Below, in pieces: positions 1 to 7,090 of a DNA stretch of 15,954 nucleotides. The DNA is taken from the NCBI GenBank assembly GCA_001917895.1, contig MNEW01000009.1, positions 1 through 15,954 on the forward strand, read 5' to 3'. The position numbers and the translations under genes were made by a program. The notes below the pieces were generated by a model. The model saw only the letters and a program-made list of their open reading frames with translations. It was not told the DNA's origin and ran no database searches. Position 1 is the first letter of the stretch, and every line of letters begins with the position of its first letter. This DNA is from Actinobacteria bacterium 13_1_40CM_66_12 (GTDB lineage: Bacteria > Chloroflexota > Dormibacteria > Dormibacterales > Dormibacteraceae).

Positions 1-1
1 G

Positions 2-934
2 CACATCCCGATGTTCTGCATGACCGGGCAGTCGGAGTTCAACAAGACCGCGCTCAAGTACTTCCACCGGCTCGTTCCGGCGGATGTGTATGACGCTTTC
101 GCGATGGTGGGCAGCGCGCTCTACGGTCCCGGCCACTCTCCTTACAAGAATGCGGCTCTGGTGTTCGGGGACGACATCGGCTCGCAGGCGTTTGTTGATC
201 CGGCCACCAAGTCATTCACCGGCCTCGGCGGAAAGATCGCCATCAACCAGCCGATCAAGCTGGGCGCTTCCTCATATCGCACCGAGGTCGCGGCCATGCT
301 GAAGACGAACCCTGACGTCATCCTCACGGAGGCTCTGGGCTCGGCCGGGACGTATCTCAAGGAGGTCAAGACCCAGAACGGCGGCAAGATGATCCCGTTC
401 ATCGGCTCGTCCGCCACCATCGACCCAGTCTGGTTCCAGCAGGTTCGCGACGCGATCGGGATCGCCGACCTGCTCAAGTACTACGCGGGAGTCGACCTCG
501 GGTACACGTTCTCCGGGCCGGCCTACGCCGAGTTCCTCACCAACCTCAATGCGGCCGCATCAACGTTTGCGGACGCGCCGAAGTACAAGCAGCGGGGTTC
601 GACGCTGCACCTGTATGACGGCATCATCATGACCGCGCTCGCGATGGTCGCGACCAACAGCGCGGACCGGACCGTCTACAACCCCAAGATCATCGAGATC
701 GCCAATGGCACCAGCGGGACCACGGTCGTCAACACATATAAGGATGGGGTCGCCGCTCTCAAGGCCGGCAAGTCGATACGCTTCGTCGGCGCCGGCGGCC
801 AGAACAACTTCGACCAGTACAACAACTCGCAGTCGGGCTACATCCTGGTCGGCTACGACAAGGATGGAAACGAGGTCACCGCCGGGCAGTTGACCCCCGA
901 TCAAACTTCGAAGCTCATCGCGGCAGGCCGGTAA
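2..934 (+). CDS. Branched-chain amino acid-type ABC transporter substrate-binding protein (5' end cut off)
   Basis: The reading frame is open from the first complete codon at position 2 to TAA at 932-934, so the gene starts left of the window; about 310 C-terminal residues are visible. They fit the C-terminal part of a type I periplasmic binding protein of the LivJ/Peripla_BP_6 family: alternating alpha/beta segments such as NAALVFGDDIGSQAF and NPDVILTEALG, and a late GGQNNFDQYNN segment followed by YILVGYDKDGN, the usual ending of these proteins. It would capture a small acid or amino acid outside the membrane and deliver it to LivH/LivM encoded directly downstream. The signal peptide or lipobox lies outside the window. 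The next gene begins 31 bp later, so this is probably the upstream gene of the same operon. The family is well supported; the ligand cannot be read from the sequence. Confidence 0.9.
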   Translation, partial: HIPMFCMTGQSEFNKTALKYFHRLVPADVYDAFAMVGSALYGPGHSPYKNAALVFGDDIGSQAFVDPATKSFTGLGGKIAINQPIKLGASSYRTEVAAMLKTNPDVILTEALGSAGTYLKEVKTQNGGKMIPFIGSSATIDPVWFQQVRDAIGIADLLKYYAGVDLGYTFSGPAYAEFLTNLNAAASTFADAPKYKQRGSTLHLYDGIIMTALAMVATNSADRTVYNPKIIEIANGTSGTTVVNTYKDGVAALKAGKSIRFVGAGGQNNFDQYNNSQSGYILVGYDKDGNEVTAGQLTPDQTSKLIAAGR

Positions 935-965
935 CGCACAGCAAGACCGAAGGGAGCCGAGCGCC

Positions 966-1850
966 GTGGACCTTTATGTAGCGGCGTTCGGCTTCGGGCT
1001 TGTGAGCATGTCGGTGATCGCCATCGCCGCGGTCGGATTCACGATGCAGTTCGGGATCACGAACATGATCAACCTCGCTTACGGCGAGGTCATGATCTCG
1101 TCCGCGTACGTCGCCTACTACCTGAACAAAGCCGGAATCAGCATCTGGTTCGGGATGGTGGCGGGGGCGCTGTTCGGCGCGGTGTTTTCGTTTCTGCTGA
1201 ACAGGATCGTGTATGCGCCCTTTCTGCGCAGGGGCACGTCCCACATCGGGATGGTCATCGTCTCGCTGGCGGTCTCGCTGATGATCGCGAACCTGCTCCT
1301 GCCGATCGTCGGCTACTACAGCGTCTCTTACCAGGACACCACCGGCGGCCTCATCCGCGCCGGCGGAATCGTCCTGACTACGAACCAGATCGCGATCATC
1401 GGCGTCGCCGTTCTGCTGATGCTCTTGATCCACGGCCTGCTCAGGTACACCCGGCTGGGGAAGGCGATGCGAGCGACAGCCGCCAACCCGACCCTCGCTC
1501 GCAACTGCGGCATCCCGACACAGCGCGTGGTCGACGCAGTGTGGTTGATCACGGGAGCGCTCTGCGGGCTGGCCGGCGTCGTGGCGGCCATGAACTCGGA
1601 CTCGTTTGCGATCGCCAACGGCGCCGGTTTTCTGATCACCGCATTGGCTGCGGCGGTGCTCGGCGGCGCGGGTCAGCCCTACGGCGCCATGATCGGGGCC
1701 GTCATCATCGGCATGGTCACGGAGCTGAGCGCCGCGGCCTGGGCGCCCGAATACAAAGAGGTCGTGGCTTTCGGCATCCTGGTCGCCGTCATGGTCCTAC
1801 GCCCGCAAGGCCTCCTGGCCAAGCGCGGCGCGCTGGCGGCGGCCGGGTGA
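966..1850 (+). CDS. livH: Branched-chain amino acid-type ABC transporter permease, LivH family
   Basis: A 294-residue very hydrophobic protein with about eight membrane segments. It starts at GTG 966, preceded by AGGGAG at 951-956 (9 nt spacing). Family hallmarks are an N-terminal segment with FGITNMINLAYGEVMI, the cytoplasmic loop GKAMRATAANPTLARNCGI that contacts the ATPases, and a late glycine-rich segment ending in AVMVLRPQGLL, the classical LivH C-terminus. It forms half of the inner-membrane channel with LivM. Its TGA stop lies inside GTGA (1847-1850), which also provides the livM start, indicating translational coupling. The usual LivH length is about 290-310 residues, so it is intact. 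Substrate identity is not determinable; the family also carries amides, urea and aromatic or hydroxy acids. Confidence 0.93.
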   Translation: MDLYVAAFGFGLVSMSVIAIAAVGFTMQFGITNMINLAYGEVMISSAYVAYYLNKAGISIWFGMVAGALFGAVFSFLLNRIVYAPFLRRGTSHIGMVIVSLAVSLMIANLLLPIVGYYSVSYQDTTGGLIRAGGIVLTTNQIAIIGVAVLLMLLIHGLLRYTRLGKAMRATAANPTLARNCGIPTQRVVDAVWLITGALCGLAGVVAAMNSDSFAIANGAGFLITALAAAVLGGAGQPYGAMIGAVIIGMVTELSAAAWAPEYKEVVAFGILVAVMVLRPQGLLAKRGALAAAG

Positions 1851-2836
1851 ACACCTACTACGCCGCCAACCTGCTCATCTACGCGGGAGTCGACATCATC
1901 GCGCTGCTCGCGCTCAACCTTCAGTTCGGCGTCTCCGGGATCGTCAACTTCAGCTTCATCGTCTTCCAGGCGGCCGGCGCATACACGGCGGCGGTGCTTT
2001 CGCTCCCGCCTGATTCCGCCAACGGCGGGTTCCAGATCTACTTCGGCGGGTACCAGCTGCCCTTTCCGCTTCCCTGGCTCGGCGGCGCGGTGGCGGGTGG
2101 GCTGCTGTCGATCCCCGTCGGCTTGGTCGTGCTGCGAAAGCTGCGCAGCGACTACCAGGCCATCGCGCTGCTGGTGCTCTCGATCATCACCAATGAGGTG
2201 ATCACCAACGCGCGGCCGCTGCTCAACGGCGCCGCGGGCCTCGCCCTGGTGCCGCCGCCTCTGTCGGACCAGATCGACCCCAACACGGCTTCCTACCAGT
2301 ACTTCTACGTCGCTCTCACCGCCGTCTGCGTCGTGCTCGTATTCGTGCTGGTGAATCGGGTCGTCAACTCGCCGTACGGACGCAGCTTGCGGGCGATGCG
2401 CGAACGCGAGATCGCCGCGATCGCCATCGGCAAGAACCCGGTCGAGCTCAAGATGACCGTCTTCATCGTTGGCGGGGTCGCAGCCGGGCTCTCAGGCGCC
2501 ATCCTGGTCGGTTTCATCCAGCTATGGGCGCCTTCGGTCTGGCTCTATCCCGAGACCATCATCCTGTTCGCCGCCATCATCGTGGGCGGGCGCGGCAACA
2601 ACGTCGGCGCCATCCTGGGCGCGCTTCTCGTACCCGTCGGTTTCGAAGAGGTGACCCGATTCATTCCGACGACCATCGGGCCGCCGGGCCTGATCCCGGC
2701 ACTGCAGTGGGTGGCGATCGGACTCTTGATCATCGGATTCCTTTGGTTCAGGCCCGACGGGGTGCGGCCGGAGCCACGGCATGTGTTCGACGGCGCTCCA
2801 GTGCTCGAGGACGTTGACCATGCTCGCCGCGGCTGA
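1847..2836 (+). CDS. livM: Branched-chain amino acid-type ABC transporter permease, LivM family
   Basis: A 329-residue multi-spanning membrane protein. The frame is open further upstream, but that extension lies inside livH in another frame; the GTG at 1847 in the GTGA overlap is the sensible start because the protein then opens directly with the first membrane segment (NTYYAANLLIYAGVDIIALL). LivM signatures are LNLQFGVSGIVNFSF, the cytoplasmic loop SPYGRSLRAMREREIAAIAIGKN that docks the ATPases, and the terminal GLLIIGFLWFRPDGV. A hydrophilic tail of about 25 residues follows. It pairs with LivH as the second channel half. Its 3' end overlaps the chosen livG start by 17 bp. No truncation or missing motif is apparent. 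Confidence 0.93.
   Translation: MNTYYAANLLIYAGVDIIALLALNLQFGVSGIVNFSFIVFQAAGAYTAAVLSLPPDSANGGFQIYFGGYQLPFPLPWLGGAVAGGLLSIPVGLVVLRKLRSDYQAIALLVLSIITNEVITNARPLLNGAAGLALVPPPLSDQIDPNTASYQYFYVALTAVCVVLVFVLVNRVVNSPYGRSLRAMREREIAAIAIGKNPVELKMTVFIVGGVAAGLSGAILVGFIQLWAPSVWLYPETIILFAAIIVGGRGNNVGAILGALLVPVGFEEVTRFIPTTIGPPGLIPALQWVAIGLLIIGFLWFRPDGVRPEPRHVFDGAPVLEDVDHARRG
2807..2810 (+). promoter_or_regulatory. Ribosome binding site deciding the livG start
   Basis: GAGG within CTCGAGGACG lies 9 nt before ATG 2820. An in-frame ATG at 2781 would add 13 residues (MCSTALQCSRTLT) unlike the start of LivG proteins, so the internal ATG with this Shine-Dalgarno-like element is preferred. Confidence 0.5.
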
Positions 2837-3608
2837 AGCGCCCGCGGCCGAACGGCCGCTGCTTGCCGCAAGCGACATCCACCGCCATTTCGAAGGCCTT
2901 CACGCGGTCGATGGGATGTCGATCGACGTGCCGGCCGGGAAGATCACCGGCCTCATCGGCCCGAACGGCGCGGGGAAGTCAACGTTTCTGGCTGTGCTCG
3001 CGGGCACGCTGCCCGCGTCCAGCGGCACCATCGTCTTCGACGGTCGGGACGTGACGACCATGCCTGCCTATCAGCGAGCGCGCAGCGGGTTGGTGCGCAC
3101 ATTCCAGCTGCCTTCGGAGTTCGCGCGCTTGACCGTCCTCGAAAACCTGCTCGTCGCGGCGCCGAAGAACAGGGGTGACTCGCTCTTCGGCGCCTTGATG
3201 GGCAGGCGTTACTGGATCGACGATGAGCGGCGCCTGGTCGAGGATGCGCGGGTGCTCCTGAAGCGATTCGGCATGAGCGCCAAGGAGTCGGACTACGCGG
3301 GGAACATGAGCGGCGGCCAGAAGCGCTTGATCGAGATCATGCGCGCGCTGATGTTGAAGCCGCGCCTTCTGCTCCTCGACGAACCGATGTCAGGGGTGCA
3401 CCCGAAGATCGTTCTCGAGATACAGCACTACCTCCAAGACCTGCGCTCGGAGGGCCTCACCATCCTGATGGTCGAGCACGAGCTCCACATGGTCGAGCGC
3501 CTCTGTGATTCGGTGGTCGTGATGGCGCAGGGAAAGGTGATCGGCAGCGGGACGATGGCGACCTTGAGGAGGCAGCGGGAGATTGTTGACGCTTACCTCG
3601 TCGGATAG
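2820..3608 (+). CDS. livG: Branched-chain amino acid-type ABC transporter ATP-binding protein, LivG family
   Basis: A 262-residue ABC ATPase. All nucleotide-binding elements are present: Walker A GPNGAGKST (residues 47-55), Q-loop glutamine 96 in VRTFQ, ABC signature MSGGQ (163-167), Walker B LLLLDEP with D187 and catalytic E188, and switch histidine 220 in MVEHELHMV. The MSGGQ form, the insertion between the Q-loop and signature, and the DEPMSGVHP sequence are typical of LivG rather than LivF. It should dimerise with the livF product on the cytoplasmic face of LivHM. The start overlaps livM by 17 bp and the end overlaps livF by 26 bp if the TTG start of livF is used. The protein is intact and of normal length. 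Confidence 0.93.
   Translation: MLAAAEAPAAERPLLAASDIHRHFEGLHAVDGMSIDVPAGKITGLIGPNGAGKSTFLAVLAGTLPASSGTIVFDGRDVTTMPAYQRARSGLVRTFQLPSEFARLTVLENLLVAAPKNRGDSLFGALMGRRYWIDDERRLVEDARVLLKRFGMSAKESDYAGNMSGGQKRLIEIMRALMLKPRLLLLDEPMSGVHPKIVLEIQHYLQDLRSEGLTILMVEHELHMVERLCDSVVVMAQGKVIGSGTMATLRRQREIVDAYLVG
3566..3572 (+). promoter_or_regulatory. Strong Shine-Dalgarno supporting a TTG start for livF
   Basis: GAGGAGG lies inside the 3' end of livG, 10 nt upstream of TTG 3583 (13 nt from a second TTG at 3586). The competing GTG at 3619 has no comparable element, which favours the earlier TTG start. Confidence 0.5.
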
Positions 3609-4389
3609 GCTGGCCCACGTGGAGGCGCGACCGGCCCCAAGCCTGCACGCGCAGGGCATCACGTCGGGCTATGGCGGCGCGCCAGTCATCCGCGACGTCT
3701 CCATCTCGGTCGGACCGGGCGAGGTCGTGGCCGTGATCGGGCCCAACGGAGCGGGCAAGAGCACGCTGCTGAAAAGCCTGGTCGGGATCCTCAAGCTGGA
3801 CAGCGGCCGCATCTTGCTCGGAACCGAGGACGTGACCGGCAAGGCACCCGAGGAGCTGGCCCGCCGCGGCGTGGGTTACGTCCCCCAGGTCAACGACATC
3901 TTCGAACCCCTCACGGTTCTCGAGAACCTCGAGATGGGGGGCTACCTGCTGAAGTCCGCGGAGCTGAAGGCTCGCGTGGCCGAGGTCGGCGCCGTCTTTC
4001 CTCAGCTGCCGCCGATGCTCAAGCGGCGCGCGGACAAGCTCAGCGGCGGGGAGCGAAAGATGCTCGCCATCGCCCGCGTGCTCATGCTCGACCCGAAGGT
4101 CCTCATCCTGGACGAGCCCACAGCCAACCTCTCGCCGAAGCTCGCCGACAGCCTCCTGCGGGAGCACGTTCGGCGCCTCGCGGGACTTGGCAAGGCGGTG
4201 CTGCTGGTCGAGCAGAGAGCACGCGCGGCGCTTCAGGTGGCGGACTGGACCAGCGTCCTCGTCTCGGGCTCGGTTCGGCTCGAAGGCCACCCGCAGGAGC
4301 TGCTGAAGCGAGAGGACTTCGAGGAACTTTTCCTGGGTGCCGGTACTGACCTGGCGGATACGAAAGACACAGACATGGAGGAAGCATGA
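3583..4389 (+). CDS. livF: Branched-chain amino acid-type ABC transporter ATP-binding protein, LivF family
   Basis: A 268-residue ABC ATPase from TTG 3583. Motifs are Walker A GPNGAGKST (53-61), Q-loop Q102 in GYVPQ, signature LSGGE (153-157), and Walker B VLILDEP with D177 and E178. The position of the switch histidine is glutamine 211 (LVEQRARAAL), the normal LivF state, which distinguishes it from LivG. It is the second ATPase of the LivHMGF importer. The start is uncertain: TTG 3583 or 3586 fits the upstream GAGGAGG, while GTG 3619 would give a 256-residue protein closer to the family's usual length, about 235-255. The C-terminus carries an acidic tail of about 18 residues (GTDLADTKDTDMEEA). 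Its stop is embedded in ATGA (4386-4389), which starts the FAH-family gene. Confidence 0.92.
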   Translation: MLTLTSSDRLAHVEARPAPSLHAQGITSGYGGAPVIRDVSISVGPGEVVAVIGPNGAGKSTLLKSLVGILKLDSGRILLGTEDVTGKAPEELARRGVGYVPQVNDIFEPLTVLENLEMGGYLLKSAELKARVAEVGAVFPQLPPMLKRRADKLSGGERKMLAIARVLMLDPKVLILDEPTANLSPKLADSLLREHVRRLAGLGKAVLLVEQRARAALQVADWTSVLVSGSVRLEGHPQELLKREDFEELFLGAGTDLADTKDTDMEEA

Positions 4390-5309
4390 AGCTGCTGATG
4401 TTCCGGAATCCCGCGAACGCGGCCGATTACGACGGCCGGCCGCGTCTGGGCGCGCTGCGTCCAGGTCACGAGGACGAGGTGGTCGACCTCAGCGAGGTCG
4501 CACGCGACGTGATCGCCGTCATCGACGGCGGTGAGCCCGCGCTTTCGCAGGCGCACAAGGTGGCGGTGGACGCAAAGCGAGGACTGTCGCTGAAAGACGT
4601 CACGCTGCTGCCCCCGATCGACGCGCCGCGCGGAAACATCATCGCCATGGGCCGCAACTACCAGAAGCACGCCGAGGAGACCGCCACGGACGGCGATGTC
4701 AAGCCGCCGACGATTTTCACGAAAGCCATCACCAGCATCACGGGCCCGTACGACGACATCCGGATCGATCCGGCGATCAGCGACAAGCTTGATTGGGAGG
4801 TCGAGCTGGGGGTCGTGATCGGCAAAGGCGGAGCCAATATCTCGCGCCGCGACGCCATCGACCATGTGTTCGGCTATTTCGTGCTCAATGACGTCAGCGC
4901 CCGCGACATCCAGAACGGGTGGGGAGGCCAGTACTTCAAGGGCAAGAGCCTCGATCGTTCGTGCCCGACCGGACCCTGGGTGGTGACCAAGGATGAGGTG
5001 CCCGATCCCGGGCACTTGGCGCTGCGGCTGACCCTCAACGGGGTCGTCAAGCAGGACGGCAACACCGAGGACATGATCCATGCGGTCGACTCGATCATCG
5101 AGTGGGCGTCGAAAGGGATGACCCTGCTCCCTGGGACCTTGATCGCCACCGGAACGCCGGATGGCGTCGGCTTCGCGCGCACGCCTCCCGAATACCTCAA
5201 AGCCGGAGACGTGATGGAGACCGAGGTCAGCGGAATCGGGGTTCTACGGAACCGGATCGTGCCCGCAAAAGTAGGCGCGCTAGCCGATCACTCCCACCGC
5301 GGCGCCTAG
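4386..5309 (+). CDS. Fumarylacetoacetate hydrolase (FAH) family protein
   Basis: A 307-residue FAH-fold enzyme starting at ATG 4386 with GGAGG at 4377-4381. An N-terminal variable region (1-80) is followed by the catalytic domain: IAMGRNYQKHAEE (86-98), KPPTIFTKAITSITGP (106-121), metal ligands E138 and E140 in DWEVELG and D169 in NDVSARD, FKGKSLD (184-190), and the substrate-loop TGTPDGVG (255-262). These residues hold the Mg or Mn ion that activates C-C bond cleavage or isomerisation of beta-diketo or keto acids. Relatives include acylpyruvases (FAHD1-like), HpaG-type isomerases and 2-keto-4-pentenoate hydratases; sequence alone does not choose between them. Position as the last gene of the transporter operon, coupled by ATGA, suggests it processes a catabolite of the imported compound. 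Its last 30 bp overlap the convergent HD-GYP gene. Confidence 0.92.
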   Translation: MKLLMFRNPANAADYDGRPRLGALRPGHEDEVVDLSEVARDVIAVIDGGEPALSQAHKVAVDAKRGLSLKDVTLLPPIDAPRGNIIAMGRNYQKHAEETATDGDVKPPTIFTKAITSITGPYDDIRIDPAISDKLDWEVELGVVIGKGGANISRRDAIDHVFGYFVLNDVSARDIQNGWGGQYFKGKSLDRSCPTGPWVVTKDEVPDPGHLALRLTLNGVVKQDGNTEDMIHAVDSIIEWASKGMTLLPGTLIATGTPDGVGFARTPPEYLKAGDVMETEVSGIGVLRNRIVPAKVGALADHSHRGA

Positions 5310-6587
5310 CGAGCGGAGCAGGGGGCGCACGTCCGTCCATCGTGGCAGGTCCACCGCGGGGATCGCCCCGGGTAGCGACTCGGCGAAAGCGTCGACCACG
5401 CTCGCGTCCCACTGCGTGCCGCGTCCACGGAGCAGCTCGCCGAGTGCGACCTCAGCCTCCAGCGCCTTGCGATACGGGCGGTCGGAGGTCATGGCGTCCC
5501 ACGAGTCGGCGACGGCGATGATGCGAGCGCCAAGGGCGATCGCGGCGCCCGCGAGCCCGCGCGGATAGCCAAGCCCGTCGATTCTTTCGTGATGGGCGAG
5601 CACCAGCTCGCGTCCATGGCGGTAGGCGGGGAACTTGGCGAGGATCTCGGCGCCGGTCTCCGGGTGTTTCTTCATGAGCTCGAACTCGGCGGCGGTCAGC
5701 CGGCCCGCCTTGTGAAGGACCTCGTCGGGGATCGCGATCTTGCCGAGGTCGTGGACGCGAGCCGCCAGCCGGATGACCTCGACCTCTCGGTCGGGCAGGC
5801 CCAAGCGGCGCGCCGTGCGAACAGAGTGGTCGGCGACGCTCTGCGAGTGCTGGAAGGTGTACGGGTCGCGCCGGTCGACGACGTCTGCCATCGCCTCGAC
5901 GGCGTCGATCGTCTGCTCCATCAGCTGAACTGATCGCGTGAGCGCGAGCTGGATCGCGGCGATCGGGACCATCATCACCAGGGCCAGCCAGGGGCGCCCG
6001 ACGGACAGGAGAGCCAGCAGGTAGCCGGCGACATACAGGGCCGTGGTTTGCTTCAAGTCCGAGGCCGCGATCTCTGCCCAGAGCTCCAACGGGTTCCGCT
6101 TGTCATGGATGGCGCCGGCGAGGACGACCAGGCCGGTGCTGGCCGTGTACATGACGGCCGCAGCCAGAAACGCTCCGGCGAGCGGCGCCCCCGCGGTGGC
6201 ATAAACGAGCGCGGACAAACCCCCTGCCAGCATCAGCTGTGACGTGTTGAACACGACGTCGACCGGCTGACGGCGGCGAAACCCTGTCGCCGGGTTGCGG
6301 CGCAGGCATAGAACGCCTTCGCCCAGCAATGCGCTCGATCCGATCACGGCCACCGCGGCGGCCGGCGAGAACAGCAGCACCGCCGCGAGATGGATGGCCG
6401 GCGCCGCGTGTGCCTTGTAGTGGCGCGAGATCCTCACCGGGAAGTTGGTCGCTACGGCGCCGAGAGCGATCAGGACGACCATGAGCACGGCGTCGCTTGG
6501 CGCAGATGGCTCGCGAGCGACGGCCGCCGTCAGCACGGCGGCCGGCGCCACCATCACCAGCAGGTAAACCCGGAGCAGGGGGGTCAT
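5280..6587 (-). CDS. Membrane-bound HD-GYP domain protein, predicted cyclic-di-GMP phosphodiesterase
   Basis: A 435-residue protein from ATG at 6587. Residues 1-220 are hydrophobic with about six membrane segments (e.g. 5-23, 33-48, 64-87, 117-160, 183-215) and no recognised sensor domain. A short linker leads to an HD-GYP domain (about 225-410) with H247, the HD pair H279-D280 followed by GK, H308 in KKHPETG, the diagnostic HHERIDGLGYP (332-342) and D361 in IIAVADSWDAMTSDRPYRKAL. All expected metal-binding residues appear to be present, so c-di-GMP (or c-di-GMP/cGAMP) hydrolysis is the likely activity, acting at the cytoplasmic face. No clear Shine-Dalgarno is visible; it lies 18 bp after the small secreted-protein gene and is probably cotranscribed with it. 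There is no sequence link to the neighbouring transport operons. Confidence 0.92.
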   Translation of the reverse strand: MTPLLRVYLLVMVAPAAVLTAAVAREPSAPSDAVLMVVLIALGAVATNFPVRISRHYKAHAAPAIHLAAVLLFSPAAAVAVIGSSALLGEGVLCLRRNPATGFRRRQPVDVVFNTSQLMLAGGLSALVYATAGAPLAGAFLAAAVMYTASTGLVVLAGAIHDKRNPLELWAEIAASDLKQTTALYVAGYLLALLSVGRPWLALVMMVPIAAIQLALTRSVQLMEQTIDAVEAMADVVDRRDPYTFQHSQSVADHSVRTARRLGLPDREVEVIRLAARVHDLGKIAIPDEVLHKAGRLTAAEFELMKKHPETGAEILAKFPAYRHGRELVLAHHERIDGLGYPRGLAGAAIALGARIIAVADSWDAMTSDRPYRKALEAEVALGELLRGRGTQWDASVVDAFAESLPGAIPAVDLPRWTDVRPLLRSLGAAVGVIG

Positions 6588-6605
6588 CGAGCGCTTACGA
6601 AACGG

Positions 6606-6833
6606 TTAGGGGAGGCCGAGGACGCTGCCGAAGGTGGTCGAGGTGCTGTTGTTGTGGACGTATGTGTAGCTCGAGGTTCCGAGCAGCGACGTCGAGATGG
6701 TCAGGCTCGTGTGGACCGGGAGCCCAATCCCGACGGTCGGGTCGATCGAACAGTAGCTCGCGGCGCTCGCGTTCGTAACCCCCATCACGAGCATGCCGAC
6801 GGACAGCGCAAGGCCAAGAAATATTCGCTTCAT
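6606..6833 (-). CDS. Small secreted protein of unknown function
   Basis: A 75-residue product from ATG 6833. An in-frame GTG at 6845 is rejected because it sits inside the probable Shine-Dalgarno AAAGGTGG (6849-6842 on the minus strand), which is well placed for ATG 6833. The N-terminus is a textbook signal peptide: K2-R3, a hydrophobic core (4-19), and an ASA cleavage site after residue 24. The predicted mature peptide of 51 residues has a single cysteine (C28), is rich in Ser, Thr and Gly, and has alternating hydrophobic and polar residues suggesting beta strands. I do not recognise a family. Its stop is 18 bp upstream of the HD-GYP start on the same strand, so the two may be one transcription unit. 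The signal peptide and SD make it likely to be real. Confidence 0.7.
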   Translation of the reverse strand: MKRIFLGLALSVGMLVMGVTNASAASYCSIDPTVGIGLPVHTSLTISTSLLGTSSYTYVHNNSTSTTFGSVLGLP

Positions 6834-6855
6834 CCCAAATCCCACCTTTCCAATT

Positions 6856-6873
6856 CAGCCTTTCTTCAGGCTG
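6856..6873 (-). other. Small hairpin in the leader of the secreted-protein gene
   Basis: Perfect 6-bp inverted repeat CAGCCT / AGGCTG separated by six bases (TTCTTC). In a minus-strand transcript it lies just upstream of the AAAGGTGG Shine-Dalgarno of the small secreted-protein gene. No U-run follows, so it is not a terminator. It could modulate translation or mRNA stability; it may also be chance. Confidence 0.35.
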
Positions 6874-6942
6874 CGTGCGATTGAATCTATGAAATCCCTT
6901 GTTGAGAAAGGTGAAGGGGTTATTAAGACTTGTTCAGGCCGA

Positions 6943-6963
6943 AGTTGGGCCGGTCGCCCAACT
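6943..6963. repeat. 8-bp inverted repeat with 5-nt spacer
   Basis: Perfect arms AGTTGGGC and GCCCAACT flank CGGTC. There is no following T-run on either strand, so a rho-independent terminator is unlikely. It is a candidate regulator-binding palindrome or RNA hairpin between the two divergent units, and its right edge overlaps the first three bases of the dre-like site at 6961. Confidence 0.5.
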
Positions 6964-6976
6964 GGTACAGCCCACT
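6961..6976. promoter_or_regulatory. Upstream dre-like (DasR/NagR-type) operator candidate
   Basis: ACTGGTACAGCCCACT matches the remembered palindromic consensus A(C/G)TGGTCTAGACCA(C/G)T at 13 of 16 positions. It lies 75 bp upstream of the site overlapping the promoter. The match count was made by eye against a consensus from memory; binding by the adjacent GntR protein is inferred. Confidence 0.4.
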
Positions 6977-7035
6977 CCGGTGCTCTTGAGTACGAACCGG
7001 CGTCGCAAGGGCACGCTCGGGATGGGTTCACGAAA

Positions 7036-7051
7036 AGTGGTATTGACCACC
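7036..7051. promoter_or_regulatory. Main dre-like operator overlapping the -35 element
   Basis: AGTGGTATTGACCACC contains perfect arms GTGGT and ACCAC with a 4-nt spacer (7037-7050) and matches A(C/G)TGGTCTAGACCA(C/G)T at 13 of 16 positions. This is the GntR/HutC operator type bound by DasR and NagR (YvoA). It covers the -35 hexamer of the promoter at 7043-7071, so occupancy would block RNA polymerase. It most likely provides autoregulation of gntR and the whole downstream operon, relieved by an amino-sugar phosphate. Confidence 0.65.
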
Positions 7052-7071
7052 TGACTGGTTTGTGCTTTACT
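7043..7071 (+). promoter_or_regulatory. Sigma-70-like promoter for the gntR-amino sugar operon
   Basis: TTGACC (7043-7048, 5/6 of consensus) and TTTACT (7066-7071, 4/6) are separated by exactly 17 bp. Transcription would begin near 7078, leaving a leader of about 45 nt before ATG 7123. It is the only promoter of this quality I saw ahead of the operon. Confidence 0.6.
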
Positions 7072-7090
7072 TCCGGCGATGGAAGGGGCT

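Noticed and set aside
3457..4290. Minus-strand open frame of 277 codons opposite livF.
   Set aside because: It is antisense to an intact ABC ATPase and has no protein features.
6881..6926. Possible minus-strand promoter elements (TAGATT, TTAATA) for the small secreted-protein gene.
   Set aside because: No -35 hexamer of acceptable match lies at 16-18 bp from either, so a promoter cannot be placed by eye.
6943..6963. Inverted repeat considered as a rho-independent terminator.
   Set aside because: No T-run follows on either strand, and it lies upstream of both divergent genes rather than after one.
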